64,000 bases of DNA from an uncultured Treponema sp. GTDB lineage: Bacteria > Spirochaetota > Spirochaetia > Treponematales > Treponemataceae. Below are positions 1-8,972 of this stretch, in pieces. How positions within the stretch are numbered: the first letter of the stretch is position 1; the number at the start of each line of letters is the position of its first letter. The position numbers were made by a program, and so were the translations under genes. A model generated the notes under the pieces. The model was given only the letters and a program-made list of their open reading frames with translations, was not told the DNA's origin and ran no database searches. The stretch covers positions 124,001 to 188,000 of the forward strand of contig CASGDA010000006.1 of the NCBI GenBank assembly GCA_949300145.1, written 5' to 3'.

Positions 1-1682
1 CGGGTGGCGACTCCGTCCACAATCTTTACATAGGGCGCTTCCAGAAATCCGTAATCATTAACCCGTGTATAGTTAGCCAGCGAAACGATGAGACCGATGT
101 TCGGACCTTCAGGCGTTTCAATCGGACACATGCGTCCGTAGTGTGTATAATGAACATCGCGGACCTCAAATCCGGCACGGTCCCTGGAAAGACCTCCGGG
201 ACCGAGGGCGTTGAGGCGGCGCTTATGGGTAAGCTCCGCGAGCGGGTTTACCTGATCCATAAACTGCGACAGCTGGCTTGAACCGAAGAATTCTTTTATC
301 GCCGCAACAATCGGCTTGATTGAAATCAAATCCTGCGGCTTTATCGTCTCCGTTTCTTTAAGGCTCATCCTTTCCTTGGCTATACGCTCCATCCTTGAAA
401 AGGCTGTTTTCAAGGTATTCGTCATAAGCTCGCCCACGGAACGGACACGGCGGTTGCCGAGATGGTCAATATCATCCACCAACTCAGGTTTGGTATAAAC
501 TTTAATCAGGAACTTCATCGTAGCGATGATATCCTGCTTTACCAAAGTGAATTCAGCGACAGGTTCTTCGTAATCGAATTTTTTATTGAGTTTATAACGT
601 CCCACGCGGCCAAGATCATACCTTCTGGAAGAGAAGAACATGGATGTAAGGTCTTTTTCGGCGTTTTCCACAGTGATAGGCTCACCGGGCATAAGAACGG
701 AATAAACCGCGGCAAGAGCGTCTTCTTTAGAAGGCTCGTCATTTTCAGAATCTTTTCCGGAATAACGGATTTCTTCCCTTTCAAAACAATTGATAATCAT
801 CGGGGAACTAAGGGAATCCGGGGAATTGAAATCGATTATTTCGATTTCATGCACATTATTCAAAAGGAGCTCGTCAATATTATGTGGATGAATCTTTTCA
901 CCGGCGCGGTAAAGCTTTATCCGGGCACCTGTCTCGTCGGTTACATAAACAGCCGAAGCGAAAACGTTTCCGACAAGGGATTCCTGATATTCCCGGTTGT
1001 CAGTCACCTCCACCTTTTTTGTCACATAAAAGCAGCGGATGATTTCTTCACGGGTCTGCACCCCGAGAGCCCGGAGGAAAAGGGTTCCGAGGACACGCTT
1101 TTTCCGGTCTATTTTTGCGTAAATAAGCTCTTTTTTCTGGTCAATTTCAAATTCCAGCCAGCTTCCGCGGTAAGGAATGATACGGCTGGAGAAAACACCT
1201 TTCTCATGGCTGAAAATCACGCCCGGCGAACGGTGGATTTGGGAAACCACAACCCGTTCCGCACCGTTTATGATAAAGGTTCCGCGGTCCGTCATGAGCG
1301 GAATATCGCCCATGTAAATATCTTTCTGACGGATTTCACCCGTCTGCTGGAAAATCAGGTTTATTCTGGCCTTCAGGGGAACGGCATAAGTAAGGTTTTT
1401 CTGTTTGCATTCCAACTCGGAGAATTTAATACCGCTGTCATCAAGCTCATAGAATTCATATTCAAGGACCATATCACCGTTCGGGCTTTCGATGGGGAAA
1501 GTCGAGCGAAAAACCTCTTCCAATCCGATATCTTCGGTTGAATCCGATGACTCTGATTTATCGCGGTTGAGGAATTTCTTGTATGATGAAAGCTGAATAT
1601 CAATTAAATCAGGCAATTCCATGAAATTAGGAATATTTTTGCCGATATACTGGCGGTTGAAAACAGGGACTCCTGTAGACAT
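1..1682 (-). CDS. rpoB: RNA polymerase beta subunit, N-terminal half (runs off the left edge)
   Basis: Catalytic beta subunit of RNA polymerase. About 560 N-terminal residues are present; the rest lies left of the window. The rifampicin cluster I begins at residue 465 with [13 protein letters not shown] and continues through THKRR to the [12 protein letters not shown] motif near residue 511. The residue equivalent to E. coli Ser531 is Asn491 here (codon 210-212), the form reported in naturally rifampicin-resistant treponemes. The start is the ATG at 1682, preceded by a GAGGAG ribosome-binding site at 1691-1696. It is the last visible gene of the rplKAJL-rpoB cluster, 147 nt downstream of rplL. 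The very high family conservation makes this call secure. Confidence 0.98.
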   Translation of the reverse strand, partial: MSTGVPVFNRQYIGKNIPNFMELPDLIDIQLSSYKKFLNRDKSESSDSTEDIGLEEVFRSTFPIESPNGDMVLEYEFYELDDSGIKFSELECKQKNLTYAVPLKARINLIFQQTGEIRQKDIYMGDIPLMTDRGTFIINGAERVVVSQIHRSPGVIFSHEKGVFSSRIIPYRGSWLEFEIDQKKELIYAKIDRKKRVLGTLFLRALGVQTREEIIRCFYVTKKVEVTDNREYQESLVGNVFASAVYVTDETGARIKLYRAGEKIHPHNIDELLLNNVHEIEIIDFNSPDSLSSPMIINCFEREEIRYSGKDSENDEPSKEDALAAVYSVLMPGEPITVENAEKDLTSMFFSSRRYDLGRVGRYKLNKKFDYEEPVAEFTLVKQDIIATMKFLIKVYTKPELVDDIDHLGNRRVRSVGELMTNTLKTAFSRMERIAKERMSLKETETIKPQDLISIKPIVAAIKEFFGSSQLSQFMDQVNPLAELTHKRRLNALGPGGLSRDRAGFEVRDVHYTHYGRMCPIETPEGPNIGLIVSLANYTRVNDYGFLEAPYVKIVDGVAT

Positions 1683-1829
1683 CCCTACACCTCCTCACAA
1701 ATGGGACAAAACAAACAGCCGGGGGAAAATTTTCCACCGGAAGCCGAACCAAGAGACAGAGAACTGATTTTTATTGTCGTGAAGCGGCGAGCGGACCGCC
1801 CGGAAAAACCCGGCAGTCCGCAACGCGGA

Positions 1830-2213
1830 TTAAGCAATCTTAACAACTCCACCGGCGGCTTCAATTGATTCTTTAATTTTCGCCGCATCTTCTTTAGATA
1901 CATTTTCTTTAAGAGTTTTGGGAGCGCCCTCAACAAGGTCTTTAGCTTCCTTAAGACCAAGGCCTGTAACGGCACGCACTTCCTTGATAACCGCGATTTT
2001 CTTAGCGGCATCAACACTTTCAAGTGTAACGGTGAACTCGGTCTGCTCTTCAGCCGGAGCGGCACCTGCGGCGGCACCGGCTGCCACAGCGACAGTGGGG
2101 GCAGCGGCTGTAACACCGAATTTCTCTTCCATAGCCTTAACGAGCTCGGAAACCTCAAGAACCGTCATTTCCGCGATAGCATCAAGAATCTGTTCATTTG
2201 TCAAAGCTGCCAT
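1830..2213 (-). CDS. rplL: Ribosomal protein L7/L12
   Basis: Flexible stalk protein of the 50S subunit that recruits translation GTPases. The 127-residue product has the usual layout: an N-terminal dimerisation helix (MAALTNEQ), an Ala/Gly-rich hinge around residues 35-55, and a C-terminal domain with the [15 protein letters not shown] signature. The start is the ATG at 2213, which has AGGAGA directly upstream; an in-frame ATG 33 nt further up lacks one. The gap from rplJ is unusually long (141 nt) and holds no recognisable gene. Ends 147 nt before rpoB. Confidence 0.97.
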   Translation of the reverse strand: MAALTNEQILDAIAEMTVLEVSELVKAMEEKFGVTAAAPTVAVAAGAAAGAAPAEEQTEFTVTLESVDAAKKIAVIKEVRAVTGLGLKEAKDLVEGAPKTLKENVSKEDAAKIKESIEAAGGVVKIA

Positions 2214-2354
2214 ATTAACTTCTCCTAAAATATAATTACGGATCATACAATCCGCAGCGGCGCCGGAAAGGCATCACCGCATCAAACGGACAGGACGACA
2301 GCAGGGTTTCCCCGGAAGCCTGACCGCCTTACATTAACAAAAACCATATCCGGA

Positions 2355-2876
2355 TTACGCCGGATTTTCAGACGCTTTCTTATCCGCAACAGCCTTGATT
2401 GTACGGGCCAATTTGGAAGTAGTAGCCTGCATAGCGGACATAAGCATGGAAATAAGCTCCTTTTTGCCGGGAAGCTTTGAAAAAGCCTCGAGTTTGGCGG
2501 CGTCATAAATCTCGCCTCCGACAAGGGCACCCTTGATTACAAGAGCGGGAGCATCCTTCGCAAAGTCAAACAAAATCTTGGCGACACCATTCACCTCGTC
2601 TTCTCCTGCATAGAGAGCGACAGCGGTAGGGCCGACAAAATAAGAAGACACGTCTCCTTTATTCAACTCTTCAAAGGCAATACGGGCAAAGTTGTTTTTT
2701 ACAACTTTATAAGTGCAGTTCTTTTCACGGAGCTGGGAACGCAAAGCAGTAACCTGCTCCACGGTAAGACCGCGGTATTCAGTAAAAATAAAGTCATTCG
2801 CGGATTCAAAACAAGCCTTCACATTGGCGATGGCTTCGGTTTTTTCCGCTTGAATTTGTTTTGCTTTAATCGCCAT
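2355..2876 (-). CDS. rplJ: Ribosomal protein L10
   Basis: Base of the L7/L12 stalk and, in well-studied bacteria, a translational autoregulator of rplJL. The 173-residue protein has the typical TEYRGLTVEQVTALR segment followed by an alternating helix region that binds L7/L12. It starts only 2 nt after the rplA stop codon, so there is no room for the L10 leader RNA that normally sits directly upstream of rplJ; any autoregulation would have to use a site inside rplA or elsewhere. Translation is probably coupled to rplA. Confidence 0.96.
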   Translation of the reverse strand: MAIKAKQIQAEKTEAIANVKACFESANDFIFTEYRGLTVEQVTALRSQLREKNCTYKVVKNNFARIAFEELNKGDVSSYFVGPTAVALYAGEDEVNGVAKILFDFAKDAPALVIKGALVGGEIYDAAKLEAFSKLPGKKELISMLMSAMQATTSKLARTIKAVADKKASENPA

Positions 2877-2878
2877 AG

Positions 2879-3559
2879 TTATTCTCCTGCCCTATAAGAT
2901 ACCCAGACACCAGGCCCCATTGTGGAATTGACGGACACCGAACGGACAAAATCCGCCTTCGCATCAGCCGGTTTTTTACGCATCATTTCGGCGAGGAAAG
3001 TCTTTATGTTTTCCGCGATTTTATCGGAATCCATTGAAACCTTTCCGACAGCAAGATGAATTACACCGGTTTTATCGGCGCGGAATTCAACACGGCCTTT
3101 TTTAAGCTCGTTGACAGCCGAGGCGATATCAGCGGAAACAGTTCCTGTCTTGGGGTTGGGCATAAGACCTTTACGCCCGAGAACCATACCGAGACGACCC
3201 ACATCCTTCATCATATCGGGGGTAGCGACAGCCACATCAAAATCCAGCCAGCCGCCCTTCACCTTTTCGATATATTCATCAGCACCGGCGTAAGCGGCAC
3301 CGGCGTCCAAAGCTTCCTTCACCCTGTCTTCCTTGCAGAAAACAAGAATCTTCTTTTCGCCACGGAACTGGTGGGGCAGAACAACTGTGTCACGCACAGA
3401 CTGGCTTTTTGCAAGTTTCAGACTGACATGAACTTCCACAGTTTCATCAAAGGAAGCGTATTTCACGTCCTTCACGATATCAACAGCTTTCTGAAGCTCA
3501 TAAGCCTGATCCGGATTGTATTTTTTCAACGCTTCGCGATATTTTTTTCCACGTGCCAT
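2879..3559 (-). CDS. rplA: Ribosomal protein L1
   Basis: 23S rRNA-binding L1 stalk protein involved in E-site tRNA release. 226 residues, the usual family length, starting MARGKKYREALKK and containing the GRKGLMPNPKTGTV signature near residue 130 that contacts RNA. Separated from rplK by a single nucleotide and from rplJ by 2 nt, so rplK-rplA-rplJ form a tightly coupled unit. L1 represses its own operon in many bacteria; no L1-site mimic was identified by eye. Confidence 0.97.
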   Translation of the reverse strand: MARGKKYREALKKYNPDQAYELQKAVDIVKDVKYASFDETVEVHVSLKLAKSQSVRDTVVLPHQFRGEKKILVFCKEDRVKEALDAGAAYAGADEYIEKVKGGWLDFDVAVATPDMMKDVGRLGMVLGRKGLMPNPKTGTVSADIASAVNELKKGRVEFRADKTGVIHLAVGKVSMDSDKIAENIKTFLAEMMRKKPADAKADFVRSVSVNSTMGPGVWVSYRAGE

Positions 3560-3560
3560 A

Positions 3561-3992
3561 TTACCGCTCCACCTCTACTCCCATACTGCGGGCTGTGCCG
3601 GCTATGATTTTTTTAGCCGCCTCAATGTCATTCGCAGTGATATCGGGCATTTTCATCTTCGCGATTTCTTCAAGCTTAGCTTTTGAAAGAAGAGCCACTT
3701 TCTGTCCTGTAGAATTCGCCGCGCCTTTCTGGATACCGCAAGCCTTTTTAATCAGGACAGCGGCGGGCGGGGTTTTAAGGATAAAAGTAAAGCTTTTATC
3801 GGAATAAACACTGATGACAACCGGCACGATAAGTCCCGGCTCCATTGCTTTCGTGCGGTCATTAAACTGCTGCACAAACTGCGGGGCGCTCACGCCATGG
3901 GGACCCAGAGCCGGGCCGATAGGCGGAGCAGGCGTAGCCTTTCCGGCAGGGCACTGCAACTTAATTACAGCCGCAATTTTCTTTTTAGCCAT
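3561..3992 (-). CDS. rplK: Ribosomal protein L11
   Basis: GTPase-associated-centre protein of the 50S subunit. 143 residues with the proline-rich N-terminal motif [14 protein letters not shown] (residues about 21-34) that contacts elongation factors and is the thiopeptide antibiotic region, and the C-terminal rRNA-binding domain ending in [11 protein letters not shown]. First gene of the rplKAJL run, 134 nt downstream of nusG. The intervening 134 nt contain no clear gene or terminator. Confidence 0.97.
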   Translation of the reverse strand: MAKKKIAAVIKLQCPAGKATPAPPIGPALGPHGVSAPQFVQQFNDRTKAMEPGLIVPVVISVYSDKSFTFILKTPPAAVLIKKACGIQKGAANSTGQKVALLSKAKLEEIAKMKMPDITANDIEAAKKIIAGTARSMGVEVER

Positions 3993-4126
3993 AAAAAACT
4001 CCTGTCAGGTAATAACGGGGAAACGGAAAACCGTTCCGGAAGCTCCGCCAACGGCGGCTTCCGCAAGCAGGACGAAAAACGTCCGCCCCTCCCTATATCG
4101 AACAACGCAAAAGCGTATATCCGCAA

Positions 4127-4687
4127 TTAAATCATCTTTTCAACCTGAAGCAAATCAACCTCAACAGGCGTGGCGCGTCCGAAAATCCCGACCATAACCC
4201 GGAGCTTATTGCGGTCCAGATTGACGTCTTCTATTGTTCCGCTGAAAGAGGCGAAAGGACCGTCTATAATTTTGACGGTTTCCCCGACAGAGAAAGACTG
4301 ATGGACACGGGGCGCCTTTTCCCCTTTGATTTCACCGGCTTTCTGAAGAATAGCACGGGCCTCATCCGCGCTTATGGGATAAGGGCGGGAACCGGAGGGC
4401 GCGCCGATAAAACCGGTCACACCGTTTATACGCCTGATTGTCGAACAGACATTTTTCCAACCCAAATCCGGCAAATCCATTTCAACAAGAATGTAACTGG
4501 GCAGGATTTTTTTATGTACGTTATGTTTTTTGCCGTCTTTGATTTCTATAATTTCTTCAAGCGGAATTTTTATATCGAGAACCACGGAAGGATCGATATC
4601 CCCGTTCTTGATGAGGGTGCGGATTTCCTTTTCAATTTTATTTTCATACCCGGAGTAAGTATGAAGAATATACCAACCTTTCGCCAT
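4127..4687 (-). CDS. nusG: Transcription termination/antitermination factor NusG
   Basis: Elongation factor that binds RNA polymerase and couples it to Rho or ribosomes. The 186-residue protein has the NGN domain (starting [15 protein letters not shown]) and a C-terminal KOW domain with [20 protein letters not shown] near residues 148-167. Start at the ATG at 4687, 9 nt past the secE stop codon. The secE-nusG-rplKAJL-rpoB order is the classical bacterial arrangement. Confidence 0.97.
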   Translation of the reverse strand: MAKGWYILHTYSGYENKIEKEIRTLIKNGDIDPSVVLDIKIPLEEIIEIKDGKKHNVHKKILPSYILVEMDLPDLGWKNVCSTIRRINGVTGFIGAPSGSRPYPISADEARAILQKAGEIKGEKAPRVHQSFSVGETVKIIDGPFASFSGTIEDVNLDRNKLRVMVGIFGRATPVEVDLLQVEKMI

Positions 4688-4696
4688 GCCGCCAGC

Positions 4697-4873
4697 CTAA
4701 AATACAAGATTAACGCCAGCCATAAACAAGGCGTCAATAAACCCTAAAAGCAAAGCCATAAAAACAGTGGAGATAACAACAACTTTAACAGAGGAAACAA
4801 CATCGTCCCGGCTGGGCCATACGACCTTCCTTAATTCCGCGACACAATCCTTGCAAAACTGAACTATTTTCAT
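4697..4873 (-). CDS. secE: Preprotein translocase subunit SecE (short form)
   Basis: Clamp subunit of the SecYEG channel in the inner membrane. Only 58 residues, typical of the minimal SecE of many bacteria. An amphipathic cytoplasmic helix carries the ELRKVVWPSRDD signature (residues 13-24), followed by a single membrane helix of about 20 residues beginning VVVISTVFMALLL. The start is ATG at 4873 with GGGGAAG upstream. It lies between tRNA-Trp and nusG, the conserved position. Confidence 0.95.
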   Translation of the reverse strand: MKIVQFCKDCVAELRKVVWPSRDDVVSSVKVVVISTVFMALLLGFIDALFMAGVNLVF

Positions 4874-4900
4874 TTCTTCCCCTTGGTTTCAATATATTCG

Positions 4901-4973
4901 CAGGCCAGGAGGGACTCGAACCCCCAACATGCGGTTTTGGAGACCGCCGCTCTACCATTAGAGCTACTGACCT
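4901..4973 (-). tRNA. tRNA-Trp (CCA anticodon)
   Basis: A 73-nt cloverleaf reads on the minus strand: acceptor arms AGGTCAG/CTGGCCT, anticodon loop CTCCAAA giving CCA, and a T-loop TTCGAGT. The 3' CCA is not encoded, so tRNA nucleotidyltransferase must add it. The gene sits between rpmG and secE, as in many bacteria. Confidence 0.96.
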
Positions 4974-5012
4974 AAAATATCAGAACGGAATAAATTCCGC
5001 AAAACCCGAAAT

Positions 5013-5186
5013 TTATTTTATCTTTGTCTCTTTGTGCAGCGTATGCTTCCGGTCAAAAGGGCAGTATTTATTAAGCTCAAGCTTTCCCTGCATATTCTTG
5101 CGGTTCTTTTTGGTTGTATAGTTTTTGCGCTTGCATTCGGAACACTGCAGTGCAATAAGTTCCACAGCCTGTTTTTTTGACGCCAT
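5013..5186 (-). CDS. rpmG: Ribosomal protein L33
   Basis: Small 50S protein near the E site. 57 residues starting [15 protein letters not shown] and containing the zinc-ribbon cysteine pair CSEC; only one further Cys (NKYCPFD) follows, so the second CxxC knuckle is incomplete, as in the partly cysteine-depleted L33 forms. The ATG at 5186 is chosen over one 6 nt upstream because the AAGGAGA element then has normal spacing. It lies between tRNA-Thr and tRNA-Trp, the conserved context. Confidence 0.96.
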   Translation of the reverse strand: MASKKQAVELIALQCSECKRKNYTTKKNRKNMQGKLELNKYCPFDRKHTLHKETKIK

Positions 5187-5223
5187 AGACATCTCCTTTC
5201 ATAAACAAAAATTGAAAACTTCG

Positions 5224-5296
5224 AGCTCCCAAACAGAATCGAACTGTTGACCTCAACCTTACCATGGTTGCGCTCTGCCGACTGAGCTATAGGAGC
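5224..5296 (-). tRNA. tRNA-Thr (GGT anticodon)
   Basis: A 73-nt cloverleaf on the minus strand with acceptor arms GCTCCTA/TGGGAGC, D-arm GCTCAGTCGGCAGAGC, and anticodon loop ATGGTAA giving GGT. No encoded CCA. First gene of the cluster that continues into rpmG, tRNA-Trp, secE and nusG. Confidence 0.96.
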
Positions 5297-5319
5297 AGGA
5301 CATGCAGATACGTTGGAAA

Positions 5320-5348
5320 AATCTATCAAACAATTTGATTTTTGTCAA
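5320..5348 (-). promoter_or_regulatory. Promoter of the tRNA-Thr-rpmG-...-rpoB cluster
   Basis: On the minus strand a perfect -35 TTGACA (5343-5348) is followed after 17 nt by TAGATT (5320-5325), a 4/6 match to the -10 consensus. Transcription would begin about 20 nt before tRNA-Thr. The -35 abuts a divergent -35 on the plus strand. Confidence 0.7.
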
Positions 5349-5376
5349 TTGAAAAATGATTTTTTGTGAATAAACT
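5349..5376 (+). promoter_or_regulatory. Divergent plus-strand promoter
   Basis: TTGAAA (5349-5354), a 16-nt spacer, then TAAACT (5371-5376). It lies back to back with the ribosomal-cluster promoter, the two -35 boxes directly touching. It would drive the structured RNA that follows; no protein gene lies downstream on this strand. Confidence 0.4.
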
Positions 5377-5382
5377 ATGACC

Positions 5383-5528
5383 GGCTGGTGCCTGGTGCTC
5401 CGTAAAAACATACGGGGAATGTCAGGCAAAAAGGCTACAGTTTTTTCTGTCCGTTCCCTTTTTGCTCTGACGCACTGCCAAAGGCTGTCCTTTCTGACGT
5501 TTGTCAACTTCCGGGACAGCCTTTTTTG
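5383..5528 (+). ncRNA. Candidate structured small RNA ending in an intrinsic terminator
   Basis: No gene is recognisable in this stretch, but the plus strand is rich in paired segments. A stem of about 14 bp forms between 5421-5434 (GTCAGGCAAAAAGG) and 5457-5471, with a small inner hairpin 5437-5450 (ACAG, six T, CTGT). A terminator hairpin follows: AAGGCTGTCC at 5481-5490 pairs with GGGACAGCCTT near 5513-5523 and runs into six T. A plausible divergent promoter lies directly upstream. Together these suggest an RNA of about 145 nt. No known family was recognised; 6S-like or other regulatory RNAs are possible. The only open frame here (73 codons) has no protein character. Confidence 0.4.
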
Positions 5529-5555
5529 TCAGTTAGGTGGGGGGAAAAGCGAATC

Positions 5556-5593
5556 TATAAAAAACGCCATACCGTCTTTTGATGGTATGGCGT
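5556..5593 (-). terminator. Intrinsic terminator of the repeat lipoprotein gene
   Basis: On the minus strand, ACGCCATACC (5584-5593) pairs with GGTATGGCGT (5564-5573) across a 10-nt loop and is followed by a T-rich tract. It lies 20 nt after the stop codon at 5613. Confidence 0.85.
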
Positions 5594-5612
5594 CTTGACC
5601 GGTGTCTTTATC

Positions 5613-8600
5613 TTAATATGTCATATTCTTTTCTACTACAATTTCATTATCCTTGACTGAAATAGTGTGACTGTATCCCTGTATCGATCCCGTGTCACCT
5701 GCAGCATAGTTTCCAAAAAAAAGTTCTCCTACAGAACTATTATTCCATCCCGAAGTTATTGTATATTCTTTCTCAGGATCTTTCATGTAGATTCCAATCA
5801 TACGTTTTCCAGTGCGGTCAAGATCACTACGAATAGATATTTTTGCTCCAGCACCAGCACTATCACTATCAAGACATACATCATTTTGATTAGTAAGGTT
5901 ACCATCCTGTTTATTTCCATTTATAATTGGAGAACCTCCTACGCTAAAAACAGCACCGGAAGCAACATACACACCTCCGCCATACACACCTTCGCCGGAA
6001 CCACCTGTACCAAAACCATTACTACCATAAATCTTAAGTATATTTCCGGTTATACTGCCACCGGTCATAGTAAACTCTCCGTAATCGCATACTCCGGCAC
6101 CCAATTCGGTCTCACCTTTACCATTACCGGAAATACTGCCACCTCTCATGGTAAAGATACCATATTTGGATACATATACGCCACCGCCCTTGGTAGCACC
6201 ATTATCAGTAATAGAGCCACCTCTCATGGTAAAGATACCATTGGATACATATACGCCACCGCCATTGATAGCACCATTATCAGTAATAGAACCAGAAACA
6301 AGACGCAGGGCACCGTTAGTATCAACATTAATACCACCGCCACTGCTCCCACCACCACCGGTTATCTTACCGGTTCCGCCGGTACCGTCAGGATTTGCGG
6401 AAGAATCCTTTATTTCCAACATTCCCACAGACACGGAAAGCACAGAGGCAGAACCGTTACCGGAAAGGGTGTGACCGTTCAGGTCTATGGTAACGGGAGT
6501 GCCGCCTTCACCGGTATCTTTATCCAATAAGAGATGGCTACCTCCGGTGATTATCGCTGTTTGAGTCAAGGATATATCCTTAAGCAGCGTTATTACACCG
6601 CCGGAAGATTCGTTATCAAGCTCAGTAAGAGCTTCCGCAAAAGTACCTTCTTTGGGGCCGTTGCCAACTTGGTAGGTTACTTCTATGTCACGGAGCCATA
6701 CCCCATCAGCCTTGTTGTCTACATAATATCCTTTATCCGAAGAGAAAATTGTTCCCGCATTGTCAACGGATTTATCCGTTACCATAATACCGGTTGCATC
6801 AGGCGTGACTTCTGTGTTTACACCTATGCGGGCGGCATCGGAAAGGGTGCCACCGATGGTAATGACTTTTCCGTCAGCCAGAGTCACATTGTTGGTACTA
6901 CTATCATCAAGGATATTTTCGGTTATATCCGGTCTGCCGCTGACGGTGAAGGTGCCATCTCCCGTGAAGTACACACCACCGCCATTATACGCCTCATTAT
7001 ATTTTATTCGGGCATTATCATTCATGAAAAATCGACTCTCGGAATTACCAACATATACACCGCCACCCGATCCATCACAAGTATTATAAATTATTTTTGC
7101 ATTATCATTCATAGTAAAAGTGCTATCAAAGATGGCGCTGAAACAAACACCTCCGCCATGAATTCCCGTCGAGTTGGAACCTGTGTTTTCAGCCATATTG
7201 TAGCTTATTTCAGAATTCCCACTCATGGTAAACTCACAGTAAAATCCAACATATACACCCCCTCCCCATTTGGCGACATTGGTATAAGCACTATCTCCCC
7301 CTATAACCCCGCCATTCATGGTGAAGTTAGCACCATCTCCACTTACATACACAGCACCGCCACCATCCCAAGCTTGACATCTTATTATTTTAGCACCGTC
7401 GTTCATGGTGAAGGTGCCGCCACTTCCCACAGATACACCGCCACCGGAAGCACTGGTGCCTTCGACGATGCTATCCGCTATCGTGCTGCCGCTTTCCATG
7501 GTGAATTTTCCGCCAGTTACATGCACGGCACCACCTCTCGCGTTTGCGTAATTTATATGTCCGGTGAGGGTTATGCCCTCTCCAAGGGTCACGCTTCCGC
7601 CGGTTATGTTGAGAACCCGGCCGGAATCGTTTTTCAAGGTTCCGCCGCCGTTATAGCCCCGCAGGGTCAGGCTTCCGGAACTGTGGTTATGCTCGGAGGT
7701 AACAGCGACGTTGCCGGTTACGTAAACCACGCCTTCGCCGTCTATGGTTTCTATGGCTTTATCCAGGGTGGCGAAGGGGTTGATTGGGGTGCCGGTGCCG
7801 TTCGAATCACTACCGTTCTGCGATATATACACGGCGGAATAGGGTACCGTATAGGTAAAGGTTGTTGTGGTATCCCGGGCACCGGATACACCGCCGGCGG
7901 TAGCGGTAACGGTGTAGGTTCCCTTCTTGACAAAGGTCAGGGAGATTCCGCTCCCGCCACCCGTGAATGTCACGGTGTTTTCTGTGAAGGGTCCTGCAGA
8001 AGACGTCACGCCTTCTGTGCTGCTCAAGGTAAGCGTTACCGTGGAACCGGCGGTTGCATGATTAAAGGTCACCAAATCACCTGGCTCAATGGTGCCGGAT
8101 CCGGGGTTGGCTGTGACGGCGGGCAGCGGCGGCGCTTCCGTGGAAGCCGTGACCACAGAGGTAAGGCCGGAGGAATCGGTCAGGGTTATGGTGCATTCAG
8201 GGCTGGGTACGGCAGTCAGCGACACACCCGTTTCTATCCCCACAAAGCGGTTGTTTTTGTCCCCAAAAAACGCGCCGCCGCCGGACACTTCCTTGTAGTT
8301 TGTGTCATCATACGCATTTGTGACACCTGTAATGCCGTTGCCGTTGCTGTCGGAGGGAGCCGTCACCGTGTATGTTTTGTCGTAAAAACCGCTGACCGTA
8401 AGGGATACAATGTCCCGGTGGATGCTGGAGTTTGTATTCATGTCCGGCATGTTGAAGCAAATCACGTAGGTGTTGTCCGTATCGTTGTAAAGGATGATGG
8501 GGGAAGACACCGCTGGCGGCGCCGAGTTCACCCGCAGGGGAACCGTGTAGCTCCCGAAGTTCCTGCCGGACTTGGGTTCAGTTATGCTCACCGTGGGGCT

Positions 8601-8972
8601 TATCTCCGTTCCGGTGCCGTCCAGGCTCTGGAGGTAAGTGTTATTCAGGGTGAGGCGCAGGACAGTCCTGTCCGACGCGTCCTGCCCTATGCTGTAATCC
8701 AAGCCTTGGTTGGGGCTGGGGGATGATGCGAATGTTGCGGAGGGGTCCAGCAAGTAATTCTGGGGATTCACCAGGTAATAGGTTATCACCCGGTCGCCTC
8801 CGGAGGGCAGGTTGGTAAGCCCGCCGGTTGCCGGGTAGGAGCCGTCGAAGCGGTGCTCCATTATTTTGGCCACGTTCGTCCACTCGTCCAGGAAGTCCTG
8901 GAGGGGCTTGTTGAACATGTCGCAGGAAAGGAAGGCCAGGGCGCACAGGAAGAGCGCCGCAACCGCCGCCAC
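5613..8972 (-). CDS. Large Pmp-like beta-helix lipoprotein, signal peptide apparently frameshifted
   Basis: Predicted surface or outer-membrane-anchored protein of 1119 residues as read from a GTG at 8972. A hydrophobic stretch ends in the lipobox FLSC (Cys17). Residues about 280-380 look like Ig-type beta domains. Two beta-helix regions follow (roughly 380-740 and 780-1080) built from repeats of the form GGGVYV...FTMNDNAKI and GGSI/GNGA, reminiscent of chlamydial Pmp GGAI/FxxN repeats. The GTG start has no good ribosome-binding site and no basic residues before the hydrophobic core. In another frame, an ATG at 8995 encodes MTEFKQEMWRR, an ideal signal n-region; adding one base near 8958-8964 would join it to the lipoprotein core. 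A -10-like TATAAT lies at 9016-9021. Function unknown; adhesion or immune variation is only a guess. Confidence 0.75.
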   Translation of the reverse strand: MAAVAALFLCALAFLSCDMFNKPLQDFLDEWTNVAKIMEHRFDGSYPATGGLTNLPSGGDRVITYYLVNPQNYLLDPSATFASSPSPNQGLDYSIGQDASDRTVLRLTLNNTYLQSLDGTGTEISPTVSITEPKSGRNFGSYTVPLRVNSAPPAVSSPIILYNDTDNTYVICFNMPDMNTNSSIHRDIVSLTVSGFYDKTYTVTAPSDSNGNGITGVTNAYDDTNYKEVSGGGAFFGDKNNRFVGIETGVSLTAVPSPECTITLTDSSGLTSVVTASTEAPPLPAVTANPGSGTIEPGDLVTFNHATAGSTVTLTLSSTEGVTSSAGPFTENTVTFTGGGSGISLTFVKKGTYTVTATAGGVSGARDTTTTFTYTVPYSAVYISQNGSDSNGTGTPINPFATLDKAIETIDGEGVVYVTGNVAVTSEHNHSSGSLTLRGYNGGGTLKNDSGRVLNITGGSVTLGEGITLTGHINYANARGGAVHVTGGKFTMESGSTIADSIVEGTSASGGGVSVGSGGTFTMNDGAKIIRCQAWDGGGAVYVSGDGANFTMNGGVIGGDSAYTNVAKWGGGVYVGFYCEFTMSGNSEISYNMAENTGSNSTGIHGGGVCFSAIFDSTFTMNDNAKIIYNTCDGSGGGVYVGNSESRFFMNDNARIKYNEAYNGGGVYFTGDGTFTVSGRPDITENILDDSSTNNVTLADGKVITIGGTLSDAARIGVNTEVTPDATGIMVTDKSVDNAGTIFSSDKGYYVDNKADGVWLRDIEVTYQVGNGPKEGTFAEALTELDNESSGGVITLLKDISLTQTAIITGGSHLLLDKDTGEGGTPVTIDLNGHTLSGNGSASVLSVSVGMLEIKDSSANPDGTGGTGKITGGGGSSGGGINVDTNGALRLVSGSITDNGAINGGGVYVSNGIFTMRGGSITDNGATKGGGVYVSKYGIFTMRGGSISGNGKGETELGAGVCDYGEFTMTGGSITGNILKIYGSNGFGTGGSGEGVYGGGVYVASGAVFSVGGSPIINGNKQDGNLTNQNDVCLDSDSAGAGAKISIRSDLDRTGKRMIGIYMKDPEKEYTITSGWNNSSVGELFFGNYAAGDTGSIQGYSHTISVKDNEIVVEKNMTY
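6138..6290 (-). repeat. Near-identical tandem repeat inside the lipoprotein gene
   Basis: Two adjacent units start at 6138 and 6216 (period 78 then about 75 nt), differing mainly by a 3-nt indel. Each encodes one beta-helix rung with GGGVYVS and FTMRGGSITDNGA. A looser third copy follows on either side. In-frame repeats of this identity can expand or contract by recombination. Confidence 0.8.

Noticed and set aside
462..1541. Plus-strand open frame of 359 codons
   Set aside because: It is antisense to well-conserved rpoB sequence and has no family features or ribosome-binding site.
6534..8726. Plus-strand open frame of 730 codons
   Set aside because: It is antisense to the beta-helix lipoprotein; its openness follows from the Gly/Thr-rich repeat composition of that gene.
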